A stretch of 64,000 bases of DNA from an uncultured Psychroserpens sp. (GTDB lineage: Bacteria; Bacteroidota; Bacteroidia; Flavobacteriales; Flavobacteriaceae), in the NCBI RefSeq assembly GCF_947501425.1, contig NZ_CANMVN010000003.1, forward strand, positions 186,001-250,000, written 5' to 3'. Below are positions 45,334 through 54,431 of the stretch, piece by piece; positions within the stretch are counted from its first letter, which is position 1; each line of letters begins with the position of its first letter. The position numbers were made by a program, and so were the translations under genes. The notes beneath the pieces were generated by a model, which saw only the letters and a program-made list of their open reading frames with translations, did not search any database and was not told the DNA's origin.

Positions 45334-45915
45334 ATGTCAGACTACTATAAGGTTAACTATGATTTTATGCGTTCTTTGTATCCTATTTCAAAGAAAACCT
45401 ATGACAAACTTTATGCTATTGCCGAATTAAAAGAATTCCAAGCGGGTACAAAATTGGTAGATCTGGGTGAAGTAAGTCGTAAACTTTTTCTCATAAACAA
45501 AGGCGTATTGCGCTCGTATCTCATCTTGGAAAATGGTAAGGAATTGACAAAAACACTGTTCACTCCTACTGAATTTTTTGCGTCATTTACCTCAATGCTC
45601 ACAAATAAACCCTCTGAATTTGTTTATGAAACACTGACCGATTGTGATATTTATGAGATCAATTATGAGGCATTCATGAATTTATGTGCTACTAATTCTG
45701 AAGTTTTAAAATTTTATTCTAAATATCTTGAATTTCTGTTTATTGCTGGAGAAAGTATGTTTATTGAGATTTCATCTATGAATGCTAGTGAACGCTATCT
45801 TAAGTTAAAAGAACGCATTCCCAATATTGACCAACTCATCCCTCAATACCAAATTGCATCATTTCTCAACATTACACCTGTACAATTAAGTAGAATACGT
45901 TCAAAACTGTATTGA
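45334..45915 (+). CDS. Crp/Fnr-family transcriptional regulator
   Basis: 193 residues, typical for Bacteroidota. The cNMP-binding-like domain has LKEFQAGTKLVDLGEVSRKLFLINKGVLRSYL and TPTEFFASFTSML. The C-terminal helix-turn-helix is IASFLNITPVQLSRIRSKL. No Fe-S cysteine cluster of the Fnr type is evident. The ligand and targets are unknown. The longer ORF at 45233 in another frame is a shadow. A dyad upstream may be its own operator. Confidence 0.88.
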   Translation: MSDYYKVNYDFMRSLYPISKKTYDKLYAIAELKEFQAGTKLVDLGEVSRKLFLINKGVLRSYLILENGKELTKTLFTPTEFFASFTSMLTNKPSEFVYETLTDCDIYEINYEAFMNLCATNSEVLKFYSKYLEFLFIAGESMFIEISSMNASERYLKLKERIPNIDQLIPQYQIASFLNITPVQLSRIRSKLY

Positions 45916-45954
45916 TTTTATATTTTGCATGTAAGCATTTGTCCCAATAAAAAT

Positions 45955-45962
45955 TATATTTG
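45955..45962 (+). promoter_or_regulatory. Minus-7 element of the serine dehydratase gene
   Basis: Perfect TATATTTG, 22 bases before the ATG. A TTTG lies only 13 bases upstream, too close for the consensus spacing, so the minus-33 element is weak. Confidence 0.4.
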
Positions 45963-45984
45963 CCAGACTAAATTGATTTAAAAC

Positions 45985-47406
45985 ATGGAGTGTATTTCTG
46001 TCTTTGACATGCTTAAAATTGGTGTGGGTCCATCCAGCTCCCATACATTAGGTCCATGGCGAGCTGCCGAACGTTGGATCAAAGAGTTGAAAACCTCCAA
46101 AAAGTTTGATAAAGTAGAGCAAGTTAAAGTAGATCTGTATGGTTCTTTATCTCTAACAGGAAAAGGTCATGCTACAGATTATGCTATCCTTTTAGGGTTG
46201 AGTGGTGCAGATCCAGAACTTATTCCTGTGGATACTATAGATATCATTATTGCTTCCATAAAAAACACAGGCACAATCTTATTCAATAATGAAAAACCGC
46301 TTCCTTTCGATGTTTCAAAACAAATTATATTTAACAGAAAATTCTTGCCTTTTCACGCCAATGGCATGAGCTTTTCAGCATTAATCAATGGAAGATATTA
46401 TAAGTCTACTTTTTATTCAATTGGTGGTGGATTTGTGGTGAAAGAAGAACGGACAAATCATAAAAAGAATTTTGAGATCAAGTGTTCATTTCCATATCCC
46501 ATTGATAAGGGAAATGAGCTATTAAAATTTTGCCATGATCTCAATTTGCCAATTTCGGGTGTGGTTTTAGAAAATGAAAAATCTATATATTCTGAAGAAC
46601 ATATTGACACCGAATTGAAGCGCATTTGGGACACCATGTTAGAATGTATGTATGTTGGCTGTCATACCGAAGGTAATTTACCTGGAGGCTTGAATGTAAA
46701 ACGACGTGCCCATGATATGCATGAACGATTAAAGGGTAATGTTCCTTATACCAATCCGGTGGAATGGCTTTTCTCCATAAGAAATACTGAAGTCAAATTT
46801 AGACAGATTTTAAAATGGGTGAGCTGTTTTGCTCTCGCAGTCAATGAGGTTAACGCATCTTTAGGTCGTGTCGTCACAGCACCTACCAATGGAAGTGCAG
46901 GTGTAATTCCTGCAGTATTGATGTACTATCTCGTTATCGAAAACCACGATGGTAATTTTGAAGATATCAAACGCTTTTTACTAGTTGCAGGTGAAATTGG
47001 CAGCATCTTTAAAAAAGGTGCTACTATTAGTGCAGCGATGGGTGGATGTCAAGCTGAAATTGGTGTATCTTCAGCGATGGCAGCTGGAGCATTATGTGAA
47101 TTATCTGGAGGTACTCCAGAACAAGTATTAGTGGCTGCCGAAATAGCCATGGAACACCATTTAGGTCTCACTTGTGATCCCATAGGAGGCTTGGTTCAAA
47201 TCCCTTGCATTGAGCGAAATGCTATGGGAGCTATTAAAGCTATAAACGCTTGTGAACTGGCCTTAGATTCAGATCCTAACCATATGAAAGTCCCACTAGA
47301 TAAAGTAGTTAATACTATGTGGGAAACAGCAAAAGATATGAATACCAAATACAAGGAAACCTCTGAAGGTGGCTTGGCTGTTGGAGTGCATTTGAGTGAT
47401 TGTTAA
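45985..47406 (+). CDS. sdaA: L-serine ammonia-lyase, iron-sulfur type (single chain)
   Basis: 473 residues, the fused single-chain form. The beta domain starts [23 protein letters not shown]; the catalytic domain has [16 protein letters not shown]. Fe-S cluster cysteines are C355 (GGCQAE), C397 (LTCDPIGG) and C408 (IPCIERN), as in other members. It converts serine to pyruvate and ammonia and is oxygen-sensitive in related bacteria. Transcribed alone with a probable promoter directly upstream. Confidence 0.95.
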   Translation: MECISVFDMLKIGVGPSSSHTLGPWRAAERWIKELKTSKKFDKVEQVKVDLYGSLSLTGKGHATDYAILLGLSGADPELIPVDTIDIIIASIKNTGTILFNNEKPLPFDVSKQIIFNRKFLPFHANGMSFSALINGRYYKSTFYSIGGGFVVKEERTNHKKNFEIKCSFPYPIDKGNELLKFCHDLNLPISGVVLENEKSIYSEEHIDTELKRIWDTMLECMYVGCHTEGNLPGGLNVKRRAHDMHERLKGNVPYTNPVEWLFSIRNTEVKFRQILKWVSCFALAVNEVNASLGRVVTAPTNGSAGVIPAVLMYYLVIENHDGNFEDIKRFLLVAGEIGSIFKKGATISAAMGGCQAEIGVSSAMAAGALCELSGGTPEQVLVAAEIAMEHHLGLTCDPIGGLVQIPCIERNAMGAIKAINACELALDSDPNHMKVPLDKVVNTMWETAKDMNTKYKETSEGGLAVGVHLSDC

Positions 47407-47413
47407 TTAGAGC

Positions 47414-47872
47414 CTACTCCTGTCTGCAATCTTTTCGTCGTGTATCAATTAAATATATAATCTTCCAATTACCATTGTCTTTGAACAACTGAAATGAATT
47501 TACACCACAATGGCTAAAGTTTTTATCAAACCAGAAATTATAAGGTGTCCAGGCATGTGCCATGTTACCATCTATCTGGATGTTGTAGCCTAGCAATTCT
47601 TCTTTAAAGGTTTTCTCTTTCGGAATGGAAACTATGGAATTCAAAAATGTTTTGAATTCTGAAGTGTTCAATACAAAGCTACCCTCTCTGTTTTGACCAA
47701 TGGACTGCATTTTAATATCCTTGCCAACAGTCTCGAGTATCATTGTACTGTCTTGTTTATGAAAACCTTCAAAAAAACGGTCAATGGTTGCCTTTACCTT
47801 ATCTGTTTCCGAAGATTGAGAAAAGACCAATGATGTAGTGAGCAGTGCAATGAGAATGAAAGAATACTTCAT
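47414..47872 (-). CDS. Secreted NTF2-like protein (SnoaL-like/lumazine-binding type)
   Basis: 152 residues with signal peptide (MKYSFILIALLTTSLVFSQ). The mature part, VKATIDRFFEGFHKQDSTMILETVGKDIKMQSI, then MAHAWTPYNFWFDKNFSHCG and SFQLFKDNGNWKIIYLIDTRR, is the cone-shaped NTF2-like fold common in Bacteroidota secreted proteins. Function unknown. It is convergent with the serine dehydratase gene, seven bases away. Confidence 0.78.
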   Translation of the reverse strand: MKYSFILIALLTTSLVFSQSSETDKVKATIDRFFEGFHKQDSTMILETVGKDIKMQSIGQNREGSFVLNTSEFKTFLNSIVSIPKEKTFKEELLGYNIQIDGNMAHAWTPYNFWFDKNFSHCGVNSFQLFKDNGNWKIIYLIDTRRKDCRQE

Positions 47873-47978
47873 GAGTTTGAAAATTTCAGTTAAATTATAA
47901 AATTAATAGTTTTTAGACCTAAGAATAAATAAAGTTTAACAAAACTCTGTATTTTTACGGATAATTAATTTATTCAAT

Positions 47979-48797
47979 ATGTCTGTTGCAAAAAAAGATT
48001 ACAAAAGAATTACAGTAAAATCTCTTATTGAGATGAAACAAAACCATGAAAAAATATCCATGCTAACAGCCTATGATTATACCATGGCTAAAATTGTAGA
48101 CGAAGCTGGTGTTGATGTGATATTAGTTGGTGATTCGGCAAGTAATGTGATGGCTGGACATGAAACAACTTTACCAATTACTTTAGATCAAATGATTTAT
48201 CATGCGTCTTCAGTAGTAAGAGCTATTGACAGAGCTTTGGTTGTGGTAGATCTTCCGTTTGGTAGTTATCAAAGTGACCCGAAAGAGGCATTGCGATCTG
48301 CTATCAGAATTATGAAAGAATCTGGAGGACACGCTGTTAAAATGGAAGGTGGTAAAGAAGTAAAAGAGTCTATTAAACGTATTCTTAATGCTGGAATTCC
48401 GGTTATGGGGCATTTAGGTTTGACGCCTCAGTCTATATATAAATTTGGAACTTATACAGTTCGTGCTAAAGAAGAGCAAGAAGCGAAACAATTAAAGGAA
48501 GATGCATTAATGCTTGAAAAAGCAGGTTGTTTTGGGATTGTCCTTGAAAAAATCCCTGCAAAATTAGCTCAAGAGGTTGCTGAAAGTGTTTCTATTCCTG
48601 TTATTGGTATTGGTGCTGGTGCTGGAGTTGATGGACAAGTTCTTGTTTTACATGACATGATTGGAATGACCCACGAATTCAATCCGCGTTTTTTACGTCG
48701 CTATATGAATTTATACGAAGACATGACCAAAGCTATTGGTCAGTATGTTGACGATGTTAAAGCTGTTGATTTTCCTAATGATAAAGAGCAGTACTAA
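47979..48797 (+). CDS. panB: 3-Methyl-2-oxobutanoate hydroxymethyltransferase (PanB)
   Basis: 272 residues. PanB motifs are present throughout: [75 protein letters not shown] and [23 protein letters not shown]. It makes ketopantoate for pantothenate and CoA synthesis. It heads a probable three-gene unit with the DUF985 cupin (4-base gap) and the pseudouridine synthase. Confidence 0.96.
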   Translation: MSVAKKDYKRITVKSLIEMKQNHEKISMLTAYDYTMAKIVDEAGVDVILVGDSASNVMAGHETTLPITLDQMIYHASSVVRAIDRALVVVDLPFGSYQSDPKEALRSAIRIMKESGGHAVKMEGGKEVKESIKRILNAGIPVMGHLGLTPQSIYKFGTYTVRAKEEQEAKQLKEDALMLEKAGCFGIVLEKIPAKLAQEVAESVSIPVIGIGAGAGVDGQVLVLHDMIGMTHEFNPRFLRRYMNLYEDMTKAIGQYVDDVKAVDFPNDKEQY

Positions 48798-48801
48798 GCT
48801 A

Positions 48802-49305
48802 ATGTATCCTTTACAAGATCTTATAAAAACACTAGACTTACAACCGCATCCTGAAGGTGGTTTTTTTAAAGAAACGTACAGGAGTGATGGCATGATATCT
48901 AAAACTTGTCTTCCTGATGTTTTTAAAAGTGAAAGACACTACTCTACTGGAATATATTACCTCCTAGAATCCAATGATTTCTCCGCGTTTCACAAAATCA
49001 ATCAGGATGAAATGTGGCATTTTTATTTAGGAGCTCCACTAGAACTTACGATGATTTCAGACCAAGGCGTATTAACAATGGTTACCATTGGAAATGATAT
49101 TCTGAACGATCAAGTCTTACAATTTGTAGTTCCAAAGAATTATTGGTTTGCGGCAAAAGTTTCAACTCCAAATAGCTTTTCACTACTTGGTTGCACAGTT
49201 GCTCCAGGTTTTGATTTTCAAGATTTCACTTTAGCTTCCCGTGGCTCATTAACTGCTAAATTTCCGCAGCATAGAGCTATAATTAAAACACTAACCAGAC
49301 AGTAA
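48802..49305 (+). CDS. DUF985 cupin-domain protein
   Basis: 167 residues from the ATG at 48802, four bases after panB; the ORF track's start at 48736 runs inside panB. LDLQPHPEGGFFKETYRS is the DUF985 opening, followed by FHKINQDEMWHFYLG, QFVVPKNYWFAAKV and CTVAPGFDFQDFTLASR. Function unknown; members are single-domain cupins. The TAATG junction links its stop to the next gene. Confidence 0.88.
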   Translation: MYPLQDLIKTLDLQPHPEGGFFKETYRSDGMISKTCLPDVFKSERHYSTGIYYLLESNDFSAFHKINQDEMWHFYLGAPLELTMISDQGVLTMVTIGNDILNDQVLQFVVPKNYWFAAKVSTPNSFSLLGCTVAPGFDFQDFTLASRGSLTAKFPQHRAIIKTLTRQ

Positions 49306-50009
49306 TGTCTCATTTAAAAAAAATACTATCCACTAAAGATAATCTTCAAGTTATTTATGAAGACAATCATATTATCATTGTCAATAAACGTGCAGGCGAC
49401 ATTGTTCAAGGTGATAAAACAGGCGACAAGCCTCTGAGCGATGTTGTTAAGGACTATCTAAAAGTCAAATATAATAAGCCAGGAAACGTATACTTAGGAG
49501 TTGTACATCGCTTAGATAGACCAACAACAGGTATTGTGCTATTTTCAAAAACGAGTAAAGCCCTTCCAAGGCTAAATAAGTTATTTGCTGAAAAGAAAGC
49601 CAAAAAGACCTATTGGGCCATTGTTAAAAATCCGCCAGAGACGTCACAAGGAACATTGATTAATTGGTTAAAGAAAAATCCAAAAAACAACAAATCGACT
49701 GCATATCCTAAAGAAATAAAAGACAGTAAAAAAGCCATTTTACACTATCAGCTGATCAAAACATTAGATAATTACAGTCTTTTAGAAATAGAATTAGAAA
49801 CTGGCAGACATCATCAAATTAGATGTCAGCTATCTCACATTGGTTCTCCTATAAAAGGCGACCTTAAATACGGATTTGACAGGAGCAATAAAGACGCTAG
49901 TATTAGTTTGCATGCAAGGCGTTTGGAATTTATTCATCCTGTATCAAAAGACACAATAGATGTTACTGCTAATCTCCCTGAAGATCCTATCTGGAACGCT
50001 TGTAAGTAA
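49305..50009 (+). CDS. RluA-family RNA pseudouridine synthase
   Basis: 234 residues, without the S4 domain found in longer RluC/RluD. YEDNHIIIVNKRAGDIVQGD opens the catalytic domain, HRLDRPTTGIVLFSKT holds the catalytic Asp (about residue 70), and ETGRHHQIRCQLSHIG is the C-terminal signature. Its rRNA or tRNA target cannot be told. It overlaps the cupin gene by one base. Confidence 0.92.
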   Translation: MSHLKKILSTKDNLQVIYEDNHIIIVNKRAGDIVQGDKTGDKPLSDVVKDYLKVKYNKPGNVYLGVVHRLDRPTTGIVLFSKTSKALPRLNKLFAEKKAKKTYWAIVKNPPETSQGTLINWLKKNPKNNKSTAYPKEIKDSKKAILHYQLIKTLDNYSLLEIELETGRHHQIRCQLSHIGSPIKGDLKYGFDRSNKDASISLHARRLEFIHPVSKDTIDVTANLPEDPIWNACK

Positions 50010-50015
50010 CAGTAT

Positions 50016-50753
50016 TTAAATTGGGTAATGGATTGTTAACTTCACACCATGATTGGGTTGAGAAGTAATCTCTAAGTCTGCATCGATCAATTCGGCTCTA
50101 CTTTTCATATTGATAAGCCCTGAACCTTTTTCTGCCGAAGCCACATCAAAACCTTTACCATCATCAGTGGCAGTAATCGTGAGTATATCTGTTTGATAAT
50201 CTAAAATTACTTTTAATTGATCTGCTTCAGAGTATTTAACTGAATTAGAAAAGAATTCCTGTAAAATTCTAAAGAGGATAATCTCATGCTTTTTATCGCT
50301 AAATTCTCTTTTATCTCCTTTGATCTCTAACTCGGCTAAGGAAAATTTCATACGTTTGAGTCTATTCAATTCATTGGTAATTGACTCTTCGAAACCCATA
50401 TTTAAAAGCACATCATTATTTAGGGATTTGGATAATGCACGAACTTCCTTAAGACTATCTTTAACAATATCTGTCGTCTCTTGTACTTTACCTTTAACAT
50501 CTTCAGGTACTTTTGTACCTAACATATTAAGTTGCATACTGGCATAAGCTAATAACTGCCCAACATTGTCGTGTAATTCCCATCCAACATGTTTTAAGGT
50601 TTGTTCTTGAATTTCAGATTGTGTTCGTGAAATCTCTTCGTCGAATTCTTGTTGCTGCTTAAAATTATCTAATAGAAGTTTACTTTTTCGTCTTTGAAAA
50701 GCAATAAAAAAGACGATAACCATAAATAGAAGCATGATGACAACTAAAGTCAT
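50016..50753 (-). CDS. Membrane sensor histidine kinase (HisKA_3/NarX type)
   Basis: About 245 residues. One transmembrane helix (TLVVIMLLFMVIVFFIAF) precedes a coiled coil, the phosphoacceptor helix WELHDNVGQLLA, and an ATPase with FFSNSVKYSE (N box), DDGKGFD (G1) and GSGLINMKSRAELI (G2). The start is uncertain. The track's ATG at 50831 overlaps the upstream gene by 49 bases. I use the ATG at 50753, yet an AAGGAGG directly after the upstream stop sits five bases before an in-frame ATA. No sensor domain and no adjacent response regulator are present. Confidence 0.82.
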   Translation of the reverse strand: MTLVVIMLLFMVIVFFIAFQRRKSKLLLDNFKQQQEFDEEISRTQSEIQEQTLKHVGWELHDNVGQLLAYASMQLNMLGTKVPEDVKGKVQETTDIVKDSLKEVRALSKSLNNDVLLNMGFEESITNELNRLKRMKFSLAELEIKGDKREFSDKKHEIILFRILQEFFSNSVKYSEADQLKVILDYQTDILTITATDDGKGFDVASAEKGSGLINMKSRAELIDADLEITSQPNHGVKLTIHYPI

Positions 50754-50782
50754 ATAACCTATTAAAGCTATTTCTTCCTCCT

Positions 50783-51493
50783 TTATCGTTTGTTGCTGTA
50801 AAGCGCATACCAAAATCCAAATGCGAAACATAAGTATGTAAAAATATTAATAATCAATAAAAGTAAGTATCTGAATTTTATAAAGTTAGTATTAATAGCC
50901 TTAAAATAACCATCATAAATAAATAATGGCATCACACAAATATACCACATCAACAGTCCAATGCTAACATAGAAAGATGGTAACTTATAAAATTCTAAGA
51001 TCTCATCATTCCTCATCAGCTCAATGAAATACAATATAACATAAATACAAATAATAATTGTCCCAAAAATCATATCATAAGGCAAACTTGAGGTAAAGAA
51101 TGCATCAGTGATGGTGAAAAATATCAAAACAAATAAACTGTAGGTAATAATTACGGTACGAATTATAATCTTTGATGTTTTGGTACTCATCATATTTGAA
51201 TAAAATATTCCAATCATTCCAATAGCTAGATATGAATAGATATTATAAAGCCAAGAATTAGTGCAAAACACACTATTTTTAAAACTGATATACCAGCTAT
51301 AATCATAGTTGTTTTGCATAATTTCAGAATATTCTCCAATTAGTTCAACAAAGAATGTTAACCATAAATAGTATACAAATATTTTTAATACAGAGTTTTT
51401 ATTTTTTTTTAAATAAAGTGTACCAAATACAGCAGCAATAAGCTCTACTGATTTTGTTATTACTGAATAATTATTTAATAAAAAATCTTCCAA
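50783..51493 (-). CDS. Seven-helix membrane protein, partner of the histidine kinase
   Basis: 236 residues with about seven hydrophobic helices and short loops. No enzyme motif is recognised. Proteins of this form are repeatedly found directly upstream of single-TM histidine kinases in flavobacteria (from memory), which suggests a sensory input module. Its stop TAA runs straight into the AAGGAGG that may serve the kinase. It is 11 bases downstream of the following small protein gene on the same strand. Confidence 0.68.
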   Translation of the reverse strand: MEDFLLNNYSVITKSVELIAAVFGTLYLKKNKNSVLKIFVYYLWLTFFVELIGEYSEIMQNNYDYSWYISFKNSVFCTNSWLYNIYSYLAIGMIGIFYSNMMSTKTSKIIIRTVIITYSLFVLIFFTITDAFFTSSLPYDMIFGTIIICIYVILYFIELMRNDEILEFYKLPSFYVSIGLLMWYICVMPLFIYDGYFKAINTNFIKFRYLLLLIINIFTYLCFAFGFWYALYSNKR

Positions 51494-51504
51494 AAATATA
51501 TTTA

Positions 51505-52020
51505 TTATTGAGGATAGTTAGCTCCTGGTGGCTTCCCACTACTTCCATGATCTAATCCATCGCCACCAGGCAGATCGCCTCCACCCTGAAATTTAAAATT
51601 CAAAAGACTTCCTTTTGATTTATTAGGATAACCTGTTGGTGCAAAAAGTATAGTTGTATAACCTGCTGTATCTCCTTCATTTGGATGAGCACCAAGATAT
51701 AATCTTACACCTGTCATAGTGTATTGAAGTGTATCAGCCTGAGCTTGAGCGTAAGCAAGATAATTGTTGAGTTCATCTAATGAATACCATGACGATCTGT
51801 TATCTCCACCTTCAACTCCTCTAAAGAACTGACTAGAAATACTGTCATATCTTGGGTTATAAGCCTCAGTCAACACCTTAATTTCCTTAGGCGAAATCAA
51901 GCCTTTTGGTTGAGATATTGGCACCATTGAATCGACCACATCGTATTCCATAGAGCAGTAGTAATACATCGCAGCTGCTCCGACAACGATTCCTAAAATA
52001 AGTCCTCCTAATTTTTTCAT
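51505..52020 (-). CDS. Membrane-anchored protein of unknown function
   Basis: 171 residues with an N-terminal anchor (LGGLILGIVVGAAAMYYY). The globular part includes VLTEAYNPRYDSIS, SSWYSLDELNNYLAYAQAQA and VRLYLGAHPNEG, features shared by a conserved but unnamed flavobacterial group. The C-terminus is Gly/Pro/Asp-rich (GGGDLPGGDGLDHGSSGKPPG) and probably disordered. It is the first gene of a minus-strand unit with the seven-helix protein and the histidine kinase, so it may belong to the same signalling unit (inference). Confidence 0.65.
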   Translation of the reverse strand: MKKLGGLILGIVVGAAAMYYYCSMEYDVVDSMVPISQPKGLISPKEIKVLTEAYNPRYDSISSQFFRGVEGGDNRSSWYSLDELNNYLAYAQAQADTLQYTMTGVRLYLGAHPNEGDTAGYTTILFAPTGYPNKSKGSLLNFKFQGGGDLPGGDGLDHGSSGKPPGANYPQ

Positions 52021-52112
52021 AATTTGATTAGTTTTGAATTAATAGTGGGTGTAATGTATTGAAAAACTTAATAAAAATCTACTTTTTTTGTTAAAATCTA
52101 GGTTTTTTCTTA

Positions 52113-52961
52113 CTAAATTATGCATTTAAACCGAATCTTTTTGCCAAAAATCTGTTGAGATAACCTATTTATCGAAGACTCAGTTAATTGCAATATTCTT
52201 GGGTATCCACCTGTGGTCTGACAATCTCGCATTAATATTAAGAGTTGACCAGATGGTGTTAATTGCACAGTCCCGGGTAATACCAACGATGTAATTATAC
52301 CTCCTAGTTCATGAGTAATTCGGTCTTCAAACTGATAAGCCATTCTATTACTGTCTTTTGAAATCGTTAGAGTATTGTCAAAAAGCAAATCTTGCTGCTG
52401 TTTACTTAATTGATTAAACTCTGGGCCTTTAAAAACCTCAAATTCGTTATGACTAAAATGTTTTTTGTTGATTTTCACTGAAGACAAGGGTTTATGATTG
52501 ATACTTGTTTTGCTCAAACACTCAAGAGTATCGCCTTTACTGAGCTTTAACTTAGATGTAATAGCGCTATACATACTTCTACTATTCATCTTTTCCTCAG
52601 TCATAAAACCACCTAAAACTGCAACATAAACTCTAAATCCGTACTCCAACTTACCAAATTGCAATACATCACCTTTTTCTACTGAAATTGGCACATTGTG
52701 CTTTACTACCTCAGAATTAAGCATGGGATTCATATATGCACCAGTAATACATATTTCAGTGGCAATGGAAAACCTGAGTTTTGGTCCGAACATTACAGAT
52801 TCAATAACTGCAGCATTATTATCATTTCCAAGAATTCTATTCGCCAAACTTGCAGAATAAAAATCCATAGCACCCGAAAAGGGAACACCATAAGCCTGAT
52901 AACCTATTCTACCAAGATCTTGAATAGTATCACAGAAACCTGTTTTGAGCACTTCAACCAT
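52113..52961 (-). CDS. pxpC: 5-Oxoprolinase subunit PxpC (biotin-dependent carboxyltransferase-like, KipA)
   Basis: 282 residues from the ATG at 52961; the track's start (52973) is also possible, and both overlap pxpB. TGFCDTIQDLGRIGYQAYGVPFSGAMD and GNDNNAAVIE are the PxpC/KipA opening, and LTPSGQLLILMRDCQTTGGYPRI is the conserved C-terminal part. With PxpA and PxpB it cleaves 5-oxoproline to glutamate using ATP. It is the last gene of the operon Nramp-like, pxpA, pxpB, pxpC. Confidence 0.92.
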   Translation of the reverse strand: MVEVLKTGFCDTIQDLGRIGYQAYGVPFSGAMDFYSASLANRILGNDNNAAVIESVMFGPKLRFSIATEICITGAYMNPMLNSEVVKHNVPISVEKGDVLQFGKLEYGFRVYVAVLGGFMTEEKMNSRSMYSAITSKLKLSKGDTLECLSKTSINHKPLSSVKINKKHFSHNEFEVFKGPEFNQLSKQQQDLLFDNTLTISKDSNRMAYQFEDRITHELGGIITSLVLPGTVQLTPSGQLLILMRDCQTTGGYPRILQLTESSINRLSQQIFGKKIRFKCII

Positions 52962-53685
52962 CAAGCACCTCACTTTCTAAAATATAAGTCCCATCTATGA
53001 CCTCATGCAAAATTGAATTGTAGCGACTTCTACTTACTGATACAAACTGAATTTTATCACCAGCTTTAGCAAAACAGGGCACATCATTATTAACATTAAA
53101 AAATTCTAAAGGAGAATTTCCTATGATATTCCATCCTCCCGGACTCGCATTTGGATAGATTCCTGTTTGTTCGCCACCTATAGCTACTGCTCCTTTTTTA
53201 ATATGTAATCTCGGACTTTTTTTCCTCGGAAAACACAAGCGTTTATCTAATCCGCCTAAGTATAAAAATCCTGGTAAAAAACCAATAAAAAAAACTGTGT
53301 AGATTGTATCAGAATGCAGTGTAATAATATCTGATATGGACATATTCTTTTGAATAGAAATTTCATTTAAATCCAGTCCGAATTCTCCATCATAACACAC
53401 TGGAACTTTCCAGCACTTCGAAGTCTTTTTATTTTTAATCACTCGCTCAGAATATAATGCTTTGAGTGCTAAAATCTTATCATTGACATTATCAATAGCA
53501 ACATTGTAAATAACTAATATCGAGTTATATGCATTATTTACCTGAACTATAGATTTAATACTACAACTTTCAATGTGATTCTTAAATAACAGAACATCAT
53601 CTAGTACCTTTTCATCAATTTCTGAGGGCCATTCAATCAAAATTGAACATTCTGAAAAGCGATGATATGTAAGTTCAAAACTCAA
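52954..53685 (-). CDS. pxpB: 5-Oxoprolinase subunit PxpB (KipI-like)
   Basis: 243 residues. PVCYDGEFGLDLNEI, FIGFLPGFLYLGGLDKRLCFPRK, and VAIGGEQTGIYPNASPGGWNIIG are the KipI/PxpB motifs. The N-terminal part (YHRFSECSILIEWPSE) is the allophanate-hydrolase-subunit-1-like domain. It overlaps pxpC by eight bases and starts seven bases after pxpA, so the three subunits are made together. Confidence 0.92.
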   Translation of the reverse strand: MSFELTYHRFSECSILIEWPSEIDEKVLDDVLLFKNHIESCSIKSIVQVNNAYNSILVIYNVAIDNVNDKILALKALYSERVIKNKKTSKCWKVPVCYDGEFGLDLNEISIQKNMSISDIITLHSDTIYTVFFIGFLPGFLYLGGLDKRLCFPRKKSPRLHIKKGAVAIGGEQTGIYPNASPGGWNIIGNSPLEFFNVNNDVPCFAKAGDKIQFVSVSRSRYNSILHEVIDGTYILESEVLDG

Positions 53686-53692
53686 GTATTAA

Positions 53693-54427
53693 TTAAGAAA
53701 TTTCAATGTTATTTTGTTTCAGTTTAAAGATCAAAGATTCTAAGTTTTTTACTACATTTCTTCCATCACTATGTACACAAAATGTATCTGCTTTTATTGC
53801 TACTTCTTCCCCGTTTAAAGTCGTTACTTTTTTATCTAAAATCATACGACTTACATGATGAAACATGATTTCCGGATCATCAATTAAAGCATCATTATTT
53901 GCTCTGGACACCAAAGTCAGATCCTGATTATAGTTTCTATCTGCAAAAGCCTCAAATACAACCTTCAGGCCTTTTTCAGTAGCTATTTTAGAAATAACCG
54001 ACCCAAAAGGCGCATACAATGCTGTACTAGCATCTATTTTTATTATGACATCTACAATAATGGATGCAGTATTTGCATCAACAGCAGCAAGATTATACAA
54101 AGCACCATGAGGTTTGATATGATGCAATTCTAAACCCTCCGCATTAAGTATCTGTCTGAGTGCATTGATTTGCTCCACAAGACTGTTGCTTAAGTTTTCT
54201 GCAGATATATTCATCACTTTTCGACCAAAGTTTGGTTGATCAGGAAATGACGGGTGAGCTCCGATTTTAACAGCATACTTTTTAGCTAATCCTACTACAG
54301 TTTCCATAGTAGATCGATCTCCAGCATGCCCTCCACAGGCTATGTTACATGATGAGATCAACGGCATTATAAATGCTTCATTACCAGTACCTTCACCTAA
54401 ATCGCAATTTACGTCTATTGTTATCAC
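53693..54427 (-). CDS. pxpA: 5-Oxoprolinase subunit PxpA (LamB/YcsF)
   Basis: 244 residues. IDVNCDLGEGTGNEAFIMPLISSCNIACGGHAGD is the LamB/YcsF signature, followed by GAHPSFPDQPNFGR, HIKPHGALYN and CVHSDGRN. Family knowledge: PxpABC form the prokaryotic 5-oxoprolinase, which removes damaged glutamine/glutamate in the form of pyroglutamate. It lies four bases after the Nramp-like transporter gene. Confidence 0.94.
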   Translation of the reverse strand: MITIDVNCDLGEGTGNEAFIMPLISSCNIACGGHAGDRSTMETVVGLAKKYAVKIGAHPSFPDQPNFGRKVMNISAENLSNSLVEQINALRQILNAEGLELHHIKPHGALYNLAAVDANTASIIVDVIIKIDASTALYAPFGSVISKIATEKGLKVVFEAFADRNYNQDLTLVSRANNDALIDDPEIMFHHVSRMILDKKVTTLNGEEVAIKADTFCVHSDGRNVVKNLESLIFKLKQNNIEIS

Positions 54428-54431
54428 AGAT

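Noticed and set aside
45233-45430. Short ORF before the Crp/Fnr gene
   Set aside because: It overlaps the regulator in another frame, shows no family pattern and covers the half-site cluster.
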